A stretch of DNA of 64,000 nucleotides from Datnioides undecimradiatus. Its lineage: Eukaryota > Chordata > Actinopteri > Lobotiformes > Datnioididae. Positions 14,901 to 27,000 of the stretch are shown in pieces. The notes under the pieces are model-generated. The model saw nothing but the letters and a program-made list of their open reading frames with translations. It did no database searches and was not told where the DNA came from. Location: NCBI GenBank assembly GCA_008933995.1, contig WARS01000013.1, forward strand, positions 15,193,806-15,257,805. The letters run 5' to 3'. Position 1 is the first letter of the stretch. Each line of letters starts with the position of its first letter. The position numbers and the translations under genes were made by a program.

Positions 14901-15822
14901 CGACCCTTCTCTCCTTTTGACACTTTGTACTTATCCCCCTGTAAAACAGCCACACTCAAACAGCAGCTTACTCAAACTGTTGACAGATATTTGAGGTATC
15001 AGTGCTCAAAAGATGTGTTGGCTCCTATTGCTACCACTCATCAGGGATTATACGAGCTCCTGTGAATTAGTCAGGAAATATTTATTTTGTCAGTTGCAGT
15101 ATTTTATTCCCAAACTCCACTCAAGATGATTGTTTGGTTGCATACAGGCTGACAACAATCAGCTGCACTCAAGCCAAAAACATTTTCCAGCTAAAGCTAC
15201 AAACCTGTGTTAGGCCTGCTGAACAGAGGCCACTGGTGTCCTATGGCATAATTACTGGATAGTGATAGATGATAAAATGCAGTATTACTATAGGACTCAT
15301 GGAAATGAATACCAAAGTTGCTGACTTTATTGACCTTAAGGAGTTGATGACCTTCAACTCCTACAGCGATCAAACTCAGAGTTTCTCCATGGTCATCATA
15401 AATCTGAGTATAACACATGAACGTACAAGCAGGATTTTGTTACTTCATTTGACTGGAAGCCAATCACAGTTCACTATGCAATAATATGCAAGTGACATCA
15501 AAACCTAAAACCTCTTGCACATACTATGAAGTTAACAGACTTTTCAGTGTTTCTTAAAATCAGTTTGGTAAGCATCTGCGATCAAAAGTACCAAATGTTT
15601 GGATCTGCCGTTAACTGTTTGTCTTTTATCTGTCAGCTGAAATCTGCTCAGGGGTGAATTATATTTATTTAAGCAGATCAGTGCTGACACCTGGTAGATG
15701 GGCTGATAATTCACTATTATGAACATGGACAGGGTCTAGATTAGATCCATAAAATCTGCCAGGTCACAAACCAAACCGTTGGTATGATGATGGTAGAAGG
15801 AGTGTAATCATAATTTAACAAC

Positions 15823-15823
<1 letters not shown>

Positions 15824-15853
<30 letters not shown>
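15824..15853. repeat. A30 homopolymer
   Basis: Thirty consecutive A residues in the 3' flank. I see no recognisable SINE or processed-transcript body upstream of it. Confidence 0.97.
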
Positions 15854-15854
<1 letters not shown>

Positions 15855-17006
15855 GAGCAAGAATTTTATGATTGGAGCATTAATGTGCATGTTCAATATT
15901 TTTACAGCCAGGGTTGTAGTTGGATAATATGTCAAGGACAAACTGGAGGAAAAATTAAATATAAGTGTGAGATACAGATAGGCAGGTGTGCCATGTGTCA
16001 GGCATTTTATTTCCTTCATCCCCTTATCTGATCTCATACATAAATCATGCTTTTCATATTGCAGCACCAAAATTTGCTTATACAATTTATGTAGATATGA
16101 CATACACATAAAGAAACCTATTCAGAAAACAGGAAATGTGTTGCCAGACAGTTCATTTTATGGCGATTTATGAGCAAAAGCCTATGTACATTCACATGAG
16201 GACAAGGTAAAATAAATATTTGCATATAAAATAAAGCATATATGGCACTTTACATCGTTAAACTTCAATAATAGATTTTCAGTTTCCTGATAAACATGTG
16301 GAAAATGTATAAAACAAGAAAAATACACTTCAATATCATAGTAATCCCTTCATTTATAACACCTGAGAGCTCTATTGGCTGAACTAAACTCTGACATTCA
16401 CAATGAGAAGTGCATTTATGAGTTGAGACTGTCAGTGAGACACAAAATGTTTACCTTCCCATGTTTTTAAGAAATCATTTCATTCTTGTATAGTGGAAGA
16501 CTAAGATTCCCTTTGGTTGACATGTGCACGTTATCACATAAGGCACTGACATAGCACCATAAACAGAAAGACTTATTAAGGCAAATATGGCTTCTAAATC
16601 AGTTGTACATACACTATGTACCCTATGAAAACAAAGTTTAAACTTCAAGAATGTAAAACAGTATTTCTTATTGTATTTTCTTCAGTCCGATTTTGTCCTT
16701 GTATACCAAACAAAATCTGCACACAAAACTGCATAAAAATGGATAGAGAGATATAAAAACACACATATACACAAAAACGTACCCTGATACTGTCACAGAA
16801 GAAACAAGTCTGAATGCTCTAAATAGGAGCACATCAGTATGTACAGTTTGGACATAACAAAGATAAAGAGAAACATGTGAGGTACACAAGGCAATGGTTT
16901 ACAGGCAGCATCTGGACAGAAATCACGCTGCAGGGCCTGTGAGCCTAGAGAGAGGTGTCTCCAGGGCCTGACTGGAGCATTATATCTCTGGAGTATCTAC
17001 TGGAAT

Positions 17007-18792
17007 TTTATTGGCCTGAGGTGAAGTCTTTCTTTCAAGTTGCTCCAGATAAGATAACCTGTCTGCTCTGTAAAAGCTAAAGGCTAATGGCTCTCTCTGG
17101 TCACTGCACGCTACCTGAGAGATATGCAAGAACTGAGAGGAATTTGGTTCTCTCTGATGTCTGGCAGCATAATCTCTACAATTCGTGTAACCTACAGCCT
17201 TCACCTTACAATCTTGTAACGTGTTTCACTGTAGTTGTGTATGTACTTGTGTCTTATACTTCAGTGTGGGTTTGCAGTTGGGTAAACATGTTACTTCCTC
17301 CCTCGGTCTGGCCTGTTCATCCCATCTCCACACCAAACACCAAACATACTTGAACATTACACTGAAACATTAGCACCATCCTTCATTTTCTACTGCCACA
17401 CACTTACGCTCCCATACCTGCCTTCCTACTGCAAAGAGGTTGCAGTAGTTATCTTTGACTTTTAACTCAGCCGAAAATATTTTAATATTTTCCATTTTAC
17501 TACAAAAAACCCCCAGCACAAACTGTCCAAAAGCTCTTTCACCTCATATTTTCTTCTAACTTCAATAAAGTAAATTGACTTCATCCCCAGAGTGCCTTTT
17601 TCACATGGAGCTAAACTACTTCAAATTCCAGGATCAGCATGGGTGTATATTGTCTGTGCAAGTGTGGTTACCATGGCAACAACACCTGTTTTTTTTACCC
17701 CTGCAGTGTGTAACTGTTGCACCTGATCCTGGTACTTGCCAGTTACTGAGAACATATGACAGCTCGTGAGCCTGCGATCCTGTCCAGCTTGAGGAAGACT
17801 CACAGCTCACAAAGATGCAGACGGGGCAGTCTGACAAGAAGCCAGCTGACAATAAATTATAACTGGAATGATCTCAGGACTTACTAGTAACATCAGACCA
17901 GTAGATGCTTTCATAATATGTAAACCATAAAAGTCTTCTAAAGGAGCTCCTGAACTCCTGAACACAAGATTTTGGATCTATTGGCAAAATCTTGATGTGA
18001 TAAAGGTTTAACAAAGAGACCAACTGATTGGAGACACCTCACTGCCGGTGAACAACAGGTCCATCGCAAAAATAAACACAACTTACTGAGCTGGTCTCAA
18101 AATGAATGTGTGGCTTTAACATTGTGTTGTAATCAAAATACAAAAGTAACAAATATCCAAATGTGAAGGCACATTCTGGCAAAAATCTGGTTAATGGCAA
18201 TTGTGCGACATTTGTTATTGACAATAAAACAAATTAAATTACAATGTAATACAAAAATAAATGGATGGTACAATAAATAAGACATTTTATGATATGTACT
18301 GATATGTACAGTACTTACAGCAGATTCATTTACACTATACACACACGGGAGTGAAAGAGGCTGCGTGAGGGACTGGTTTGAGTTCTGAGTTGGCTGACCC
18401 GAAGAGAACTGCCATGATGAGTGGAAATGGATGCTGAGAAAAGAGATTCAGACAATATTAACAGTCAGTCACTCATTAAAAGGAAGAAATGCATTATGGG
18501 TCTATATTTTGTGAAACACAAGTTGTTTTGGCGAGCTAATGCTTAACAACTTAAGTTGCATGTATTCATAAATTTACACCTCCAATTTGACTGAAAATAT
18601 GAACCCACACTATTCTGTGCTTGTACATCCTTTATGACCATTACAACCTAAACACTGAATTATGGTTAACTGTTTACTGTTTAGAAAATCTTCAAGCTTC
18701 ATCCATTTGCAAGTCACACGGTGCCTTTAATACAGTGAAAATGAAGTATTGTTGTCATATTTAGAAAACATCCCTCACCTGTTTAGCTTTTA
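17007..18792 (-). other. adamts9: Possible adamts9 3' UTR
   Basis: About 1.8 kb after the stop codon without any coding signal. It ends at an AATAAA (17007-17012). A UTR of this order would suit the long mRNA known for ADAMTS9. The true 3' end cannot be set from sequence alone. It contains an 8-bp-arm palindrome at 17473-17492. Confidence 0.3.
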
Positions 18793-18794
18793 TT
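18789..18794 (-). terminator. AATAAA overlapping the adamts9 stop codon
   Basis: The minus strand reads TAATAAA, so a canonical poly(A) signal begins within the stop codon. If used, it would leave almost no 3' UTR. Further candidates on the same strand are ATTAAA at 18726-18731 and AATAAA at 17007-17012 and 16006-16011. Confidence 0.25.
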
Positions 18795-18888
18795 AACTGT
18801 GTTCCACTGTGACAGGCAGGCTCGAGCCAGAGGACGGTGTACATTTACCACAGTAGCCTCCACACATTCCTGTAACTCTGCTGCCACC
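18793..18888 (-). CDS. adamts9: adamts9 exon 39: GON C-terminus and stop
   Basis: Residues 1913-1943 plus TAA: GGSRVTG, then [13 protein letters not shown], identical to human over that stretch, then a divergent tail ending EHS. The terminal coding exon is too short for a simple ORF scan. I placed it by the CGGYCGKC motif, the GTGCACAG acceptor and phase 0 with exon 38. Confidence 0.94.
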   Translation of the reverse strand, partial: GGSRVTGMCGGYCGKCTPSSGSSLPVTVEHS

Positions 18889-19192
18889 CTGTGCACACGA
18901 GAGGAATGACATCAGTTATGTACAATTCAGCACATCGCTAAATCTTTTTGAAAGATGGTCTTAGAGATGCCGGGATTTTTTTGTCAGGACCACAGCTTGC
19001 TTAAATTTCTTCATCCTATGTTGGAGAAATGTCTTATTGAAATGTTTGCTCCCATCAACTGATGCGATCTGTCAGTATAAAACAGTTGTTAGTCTGAAGG
19101 ATCTGTCAAGAAAGAAGCCCTGACAGTTGCTTATGCTATTTCCAAAAAGTTTAAGAGCCTCATCTTTTTAAAAAGGTTTGTTTTGGTAGCTC

Positions 19193-19229
<37 letters not shown>

Positions 19230-21090
19230 AAGCACACAAAGACTGAGGCCCATCAGGCAGTTTGTCACCGGGTATGAATTGGGTAATCGCTCCTGGCAAC
19301 AAGCAGAAAATACAAGCTAATTAATCACCTGCACTTCACGAGCATCATTTACATGCAGCATAATGGGCGGTTTCATGCAAGCATCTAGAAACAAAAAGGA
19401 AATTGCAGCAGGCGCGTACACCAAATGCACTATCCCACGACATGAAAGGCACAGCGTGAGGTGAGTGGTTTGTCTGATCTCCTCCAGAGCGCTCTCTCCA
19501 TCCCACTGTCACAACCTGGCTTTATTTAAACAGCCTAAAGTGCCCAGAGCAGGCCGGCTGGCTATGGATACCAGGCTCTGAACACTTTTTGGCATCTCAA
19601 CTGCCTCCTGCATTTTGCTGTGCCAAAAACCACTCTCTGGCTTGATCTCCATTTCAAAAGCAGAGGGTGGGGGGGGGCAGCGAGCAGCTGCCCAATAAGG
19701 GTCCTTACTCAGTGATTCTATGGGGAGAAGTGGAGCTGGGAATACCAAACCCACTTGGGACTATGCCCACTAAAGACCTCTGAAGCCAAGAGATCATGCG
19801 GAGAGGAGAAGCAGTGGAGGAATAGATGGATTAATAGAAATAACTGAACAGAAAGGAGAAGATGAGGGGGTGAAATAAAGTTTACAGATTTAAACTAATT
19901 TCTACTTTATTTACTGCACAAGTCAGGAGCTCACTGGGTATATACTACCATCATGAAAAGGTGAGTGATTATACTGAAAGTTACTTTTCCATCTTTCTGT
20001 CTGTTTTGCTGTAATTATGGGACTTTTTCATAGACACGGACACGTGCAGATGTTTTGCCATCACCTCTGATTTTTGTATATCAGCCACTGCATAGTTTCC
20101 CTGGGAGATCCATGAGGTGTCATCAGCCACCTTAAAACCTGTTCCTGAGAGGTTGATCCTGAACCGCCCCTGAAAGCATACAGACAGAGAAAAAAAGGGA
20201 GGATATAAATATAAAATATCACAAAGAAATGAATTTAAAGATGCATAGACATTACAAACTCTCACTGTGTGTTCAGAGAAAGCGACTTTTTAGTGTTTGA
20301 TGTACCACAAGCAGCATAGAGAAGAAGTGAGTTCACCACTAAGGAAAGGGACAGACTCAAATAGTTCCTCAGAGAGTTTTCAAAGTCGATACTGAGTCAC
20401 TGGCAACAAGAGATTGAATGAATGCCAGTATTAGGTATGGCTGAATGAATTAACTTATTCTTATTTACTCTTTTGTCGTCCAACATAGACTAAATCACGC
20501 AAAAAACAAAACAAAACATAAAACTATGACACCGAGCAATGCGATTTGTGAAAATTTAATAGTTTGCTGTAAAAAAAAAAGGGCAGTTTCCCGTCTGCTG
20601 CTGCTGTTCTCACCTGTGGACATCGTGTGGCGCTGTAGCAGTCTCCAGCTGTGGCAAAGGGGATGTTCTTGCCTTCACGGGTGAAAGCAAACTGCCAATC
20701 TGTAGCTGAACAGAAAGATAAACCAACAAGCTCATCAAGTCCGATGTGACAAATACTCTTGGAAATGTGTATCCTGAAATTTGTTGCCATAGGACCTCAG
20801 ATGAACTTTTATAATGTTAGTTTACATCTGCCATAATGACCTTTGAGCCTTCTGTTATTTAACTGGTCTAAATCTAGCCTTAGTTTTAGGGTCAGCCTAA
20901 TATCAGTATAATTTCATCCACTTAGAGCAGTTTCATTTAAAGCCCTCAAGCCTTGTAATTGTGAGTTGCCTAAATGAACCTCAAGGACATCTTGAGCCCA
21001 TTAACCCTCATGAGCACGGACATAATTAAATGGCAAAGGAAGTTCTTATTTGAGAGTAATGTAGAGTTTACACTGGCACAGGATGCTGTG

Positions 21091-21147
<57 letters not shown>

Positions 21148-21318
21148 TTCAGAGTGTTGCGTGTGTATGAGCCACTCACTGATGATGTTCATCTTGCTGA
21201 GGTCTAGTCGGACTTTGGAGAAGGTGGTGATACCAGCGGCTGTGTAGTCTCTCCGACAGTCACAATCTTCTCTTCTGGAGCCATTGGCTGGACACTGGGT
21301 GGGGTCATTGAGCCTGTG

Positions 21319-21411
<93 letters not shown>

Positions 21412-23946
21412 CACACACTAGCTCAACTTTACACTTTTGTGGAATTTTATTCATTTACAGACAAAACCTACTCCCAGGAGTCAGTTGGATTTTGCAGTGA
21501 AACAGGCTGTTCTCATTGTTATCCTGTTAGCTATTTACCTGAAGCCAAAGATCTCAGAAAAATTCTCCTCTTCTCCCGTCGTCAAGGTGATGTACTCCTG
21601 TGGAGTCTCTGTCTGCATTCCTGCACAGTAGACCTGAGGAGAAAAAGGCAGAGGAGGAAAAGGAGAGGCGATAACCAAAGGAAGGAGGAGTAAGGAACCA
21701 TGGGTGAAGGAAAGGGATGCAGGAAATAGGATGGGGAAGAAGAAATGGGAAAGAAGACGTGCAGGTGAGGAAAGAGGGAGAATAATGGTAGTTAGGAGGG
21801 GAAGAAAAGGAGTCAAATACAATAGTTAAAATTAATAGTTAATGTTAAAATTACATGCCCCAACAAACACAGAAGCTGGTGTCAAAGAATTTCCTCTGAC
21901 TGCATGTTATGAAATGTGCTGCATCTATTTACAAACTTCTACAAAGTCAAAACTCACGCTAATAGAGATGACTTTTCAAACTTCCAGTAACACATGACAG
22001 CAAAATGATCCGTGATTAAGTCATGAAGTCATGAAGACCTCCTTTTCAACTGCCCCCCTTAACTCATAAATAACTCCTTGGCTTCTTAAACCATGCTTTT
22101 GTAATGTAATTTGATCATAAAATCAAACCTTGAGTGCTTTTCCTCGAATATTGAGAACATGTTCACTATCTGGGAGGGGGCCGTTCATGCTCTGGACATC
22201 TTGACAGCTAGAGGGCAAATGGCCTGGAGACAGAAAAGAAGTAGAATTATAGAGAGGTATACAGGAGTGTATTGTAGTGCATTATGCAAAGACTTGACAC
22301 AGGACAGGCTGTATAGACACACATGTGCACACATGCACACAAAAATGACAGGAGTTAAGTCTAGTGTGGCAAATCGCTGCATCGAATCAAAGAAAACGAA
22401 AAGCCACTCGCTCTTTGAAGTCCTGTCCTACCGTAGGGAGGTAAATACACGGGACAGTGAATCTTTGATGTTTGCGTCGGATCATAAATATTTCACTCGA
22501 GGCCAAATCTCTGAGATGACCGGATCAAGTCAAGCCATACCTAATACTGGCATTCAGTTGGCCTGTGTGTAATCCTGGTAGCCTTGACCTTTTGTTGAGA
22601 GACCAGTACTCACAGCTTGGATTTCTGCAGACTTTTCTCGCCTCTGGCATGGCGTCTTGAGAACACCTATTGCTTTCCTGGCCATCCGCAGCCACACACT
22701 GCACCGTTCTCTCCATCACTCCATCCCCACAGCTCGTTGAACACTGGAGGGAGGGAAGACAACCAAGGAAATGAAACTTGTGGATGACAGCAGTCTGTCA
22801 GCACTTTCCATCTTCAAAGTGGCACCTTCAAAAACTGTGTGTTTTCATTTTTGTCATTTCAGTAATAGCACTTGGCTATGACACATGGTGAAGCCAAAGC
22901 TACAATGTCCTTTGTGTGAAAAAGGAGCCACATTATGTTCAAGTTATCCTTAAAACTTCATGTACAATGTAAATACATTAATATTATAATAACATAATAT
23001 TTTTTTATATTAATATAATATTAATCTCAATAATAAATGGCTGCTTAAAGAGACTAAAGATTGGCTATGTTTAGAGCAAACTTTACAACAGCAAATGCAA
23101 ACTTTCCACTCAGGTACAAGATATGACTGGAGAAGAAACGAGCGCATTGAAATGACACCATGAAAACTAACAAACAAAAATCTTTAAAAAATCATGATGG
23201 AAATTCTGTCTACATTAACTTGTGCAAGGTTAAATTAATCAAGCAGAAAAGTTTTTGGCTGTCTAGTGATGATTAATTCAGTAAAAAGTACTTTTTGATA
23301 ACATTTCCACTTTATTGTTTTAGAAAGTGTTTTTTATTTAAATGTCTTTTCAGCTCATGGTCTTCATGAAAATGTAAAATGTGCATTGTGCAAAAGGGTA
23401 AATGAAAATGCACCTTATGTGCATGTACCTGTTTTTACTAATTTATTACATTATAATGGCTCAGATTTGTTGAAATTATGGTGCTACATTAATTTAATAT
23501 CATATCAGTCATAAAAATCCCAAGAAGTTTTGTTCAAGTTCAAACATTTAGAGAGCACGGACTCACCAATCCCCAGATTCCAACTCTCCACTCCTGTGGC
23601 GGCGGGCACGGGTCCAAATTACAAGGCATGTAGCTCTCAGGAGGGGTCCCGGGGCAGTTGGACAAAGACTGATGACCGTACTCATAGTTGTCATTCTCCA
23701 CATGCACCTCGCTGCAGGATATGAGACGCTGGCGGTATCCCTGGCCACAGCTGGCTGAACACTAGAGAAGAGGAAAAAAATCACCTGCATGAAATAACAA
23801 CAGCAGTCCACACAGGAAACATGGGAGATTTCTGTCATTTCCGCACCACTGGATTTGAAGATGGTGATTCACATGAATGGTCTTTTTGAAGATGTAAGTA
23901 TTGCCTATTCAGAGCTTTTAGTGGGACGACATCATTTAAATGTTGT

Positions 23947-24002
<56 letters not shown>

Positions 24003-27000
24003 CTTCAGCTCTCACCTCAGTCCATTCCCCTGTGATCCAGATTAACTCACAGGCGTGAGTGTTACAGCTCTCTATGTCTGGAGGTCTAATCTGGTTCACA
24101 CAGTACATCTCATGGACCTCCTTCTGGTTGTGGTCCACACACTGCAGGGCTCGTCGTCGGTGGCCTGCTCCACATGACTTACTGCACTGCAGAGTCAAGA
24201 CAGAGACAGTAGTATGATGTCTAGTATTTCTTTTGCTTTTGATTAAAGTGGACCATATTATTTATCCACATCTGTCCAGCTGCTGCAGGAAGCAGCATGT
24301 GCTTGTACAACTATGAGGTTTCAAAGGAACCATTCACAATAACCACCCATGTAAAGAAAGAACACAGATACATGGTCTGAGATTTGTGTCTTCTTGTGAA
24401 GCAGTAACCTCACCACATGGGACTACAGCATAACAAAGTCAAAACAGCAGATAAGAGCTGGGAGGAAAGCACTTTGTTGTTGAGCAGAAGAACCTGAGCT
24501 GAGGACATGGCCAGGCCCTGAGAAGAGATTAGCTCAACTTGTAACTCTTCAAACTGTTTGTGCCTGGTAAAAGATGAGAGCCAAATATCATTTCAAATAT
24601 CATATCACAAGATTTTTCCCTGAGAAACAACAACATCAAAATGAAGTCAGTGCTTTCAACAAATTAATAATATTGATGCTTTATACCTTAAAATATTGAT
24701 TTGACCGAACAATACCAGTCTCTCATGCCACACAGCTAAACACACCTGACCTAATATGAATACCAAAGGTCTTCTAAACAGAGCTCATCATGGAAAGATA
24801 TGTAATGACATGAGGTCGTTTGATACGTCTGTGAAGTGCAGTGTACTTGATTCAGAGGGCTGGAGATAGATAATATCTACTAGTATCCAACAGTAATTAG
24901 AAGTAATTCGAGTGGTGTGTAATTATAAGTAATTCGAGTGGTGTGTTCGGCTTTTCATACTAACAGCATTTTTCTTGGTTGTATTTCAATCATGACAGTA
25001 ACGTTTACGTGTCCTGTGACACTGGACACCAAACAACCAAATCTCATCAAGAAAGCATGTTTCCTAAAAATTTTGATTATTCCTTAAAAGCAGTTAAAGC
25101 ACAGATTTAGTATGATCCATATATATTTGCCTTTTCAGGACTGTAGAGTTTTATTTATTTTTATTCACTCAATTACACAACTGCAAATGTAAAAACCACC
25201 GTACCACTTGACCTCGATGTCTTACATCATCCAGGTCCATCTAGTAACTCAACTATTTCGACATTCAAGCTTACATGAGTCGGAATTTAAGCACTAAACA
25301 CTTAGGAAAGGCTCAGAGAGGTTTCCACTTGCGTCAGAAACACTCTGTGGTGTTACGAATGCAGCCAACTCCAGCTGGTCTTCATCACTCTTAATATGTT
25401 GAACAATGTCAAACAAACGAAATACTTGGAACTGCTGCGGTGAGCTGTGCTGCCGTACTCTGGAGGAGTGAAACTAACCCTGGATGATAGTCACCTGAGT
25501 TTAAGCATTTTTTTTGTTATGCTGAGCTATTCAAAATACCTCCTTCAAACATGTTGGTTAGGTCATCAAACTACACGTGCAATTAAAATGTTTGTGTAAG
25601 ACAGAGTATAAAACACATAGGTGTTTTAACCCCTGCCAGGTGAACTGCTGTAATTACCCCCAGCTGTTCACTGGGACATGAAAGCAGGGTGCTCCAAACA
25701 CTTCTCCAGAATAATTAGACTCCTGTTTCTGAGAAGACATTTCATGCTGCTTGGTGACCCAGATTCAACGTCACTTGAACAACAGTGAAGAAGAACCTCC
25801 TGCTGCAGCTGCCTGTTCTAATAATCTCAACCCTCAACAAGGATCTGTAGCCTCCAGCCTATGGAAGATCGCTGAACGTTACTCAGCAGGAATGTACCCA
25901 TTAAATATAGCCTTGGCATGACTGCAGCCCTAATAAGAAAGCCTCTCAGAGCAGGTAATAGATAAATAACATCCATCAATCTATTTGTTCAATTACTATT
26001 AAAATTTCCCAATAAAATTAATGGTTTAAAATAAAAGTAAAGCTAAACTCCTTCAACAGGACTGTCTAACCGTGGTTTGATCAAATTTAATTGGCAAATT
26101 TAGAAAAAAACCCATTTTGGTTCAAGTACTGCTAAACCCTGATTGGTGCACAGCTCTATAGGACATAACTTGTGAGAAGTACACACATAAACAGAAAACA
26201 GACAGATCTCTCATAATGACCAAACATGTCTAACTTTAGGAGAAAAGAGCGAGGGTTTACGTATGACCACGTCTCTCATAGTATCAATCTGACTGAGGTT
26301 TTCTAAGGGCCTATGATCTACCTTTTAAACTGCATCGTGTCGGCTCGTTTATGTTTTGATGAGCAACAATCACGCCTCACAGGTGTGCCTTTACTTGTCT
26401 CATATTCACTTGGCTTTCTGAAAAAGCGAATCAGCCAATCAGCGTGAAGAGCGGAGATACCCATTTTACAGCGAGGCTCCGGTTTTGTCTGGGGCGGAAA
26501 AAAAAGGCCAGATCATCTGATTTTCATCAGGGCCACGCAGCAGCTCCTCTCCTCCCCTCTGGCCCAAAGCCGCGACTCATACCTCACCAGATATGACAGA
26601 GCAAATTCATCCTCGCCCCGTTTAGAGGCAGATTGGTTAAAACTTCTTGTTTCAGCACGCAGTTTGTAATGCAATGCGTCTGCGCGGGCGGCGTTTAATG
26701 CTTGCTCAGCTTACCGTCTGCCAGTCTCCTTCTCTCCAGCGGTACCGAGCGGGGCAGTCGGCGACCCGGCAGCTCTGGCTGGACGCCGGTCTGGAGCGCT
26801 GGGAACAGCTGCTCTCCAGCGGGCTGCGTTTGCCCCCGAGCTGGCAGAACACCTCCCGCCGCTGGACGCCGTCGCCACACGACGCTGAACACTGAAAAAC
26901 AGGACAGGTACCAGCGCTGAAAGTTCAGCCTTCATTTTATTGTTGTTTTGTTTTTGTTTGTTTTTTTGTGAACTTTATTTTTAGGTGTATTGACGATAGA

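Larger units (their letters stand above)
1..16900. other. 3' flank of adamts9, no recognisable gene
   Basis: AT-rich sequence with short open frames only, none carrying a motif I recognise or splice signals that link them. It holds the repeats, hairpin, palindrome and CpG patch listed separately. In mammals the next gene on this side is PRICKLE2, at a distance, so a gene-poor flank is expected. Confidence 0.6.

Noticed and set aside
15741..15853. A30 tract as the tail of a retrotransposed gene or SINE
   Set aside because: No tRNA-like or 5S-like head, no processed coding sequence and no target-site duplication seen beside it.
21046..21414. Long open frames of Cys-Val or Thr-His repeats
   Set aside because: Read-through of CA/GT microsatellites; only the exon 36 part is real coding sequence.
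22203..22223. Alternative exon 34 acceptor at CCTCTAG
   Set aside because: It removes 14 nt and shifts the frame away from the conserved GON sequence; the upstream CTCCAG keeps it.
26647..26935. Four overlapping open frames on both strands
   Set aside because: Shadows of the GC-rich exon 30; GC-rich DNA lacks stop codons. The true frame is the TSR one, 26715-26891.
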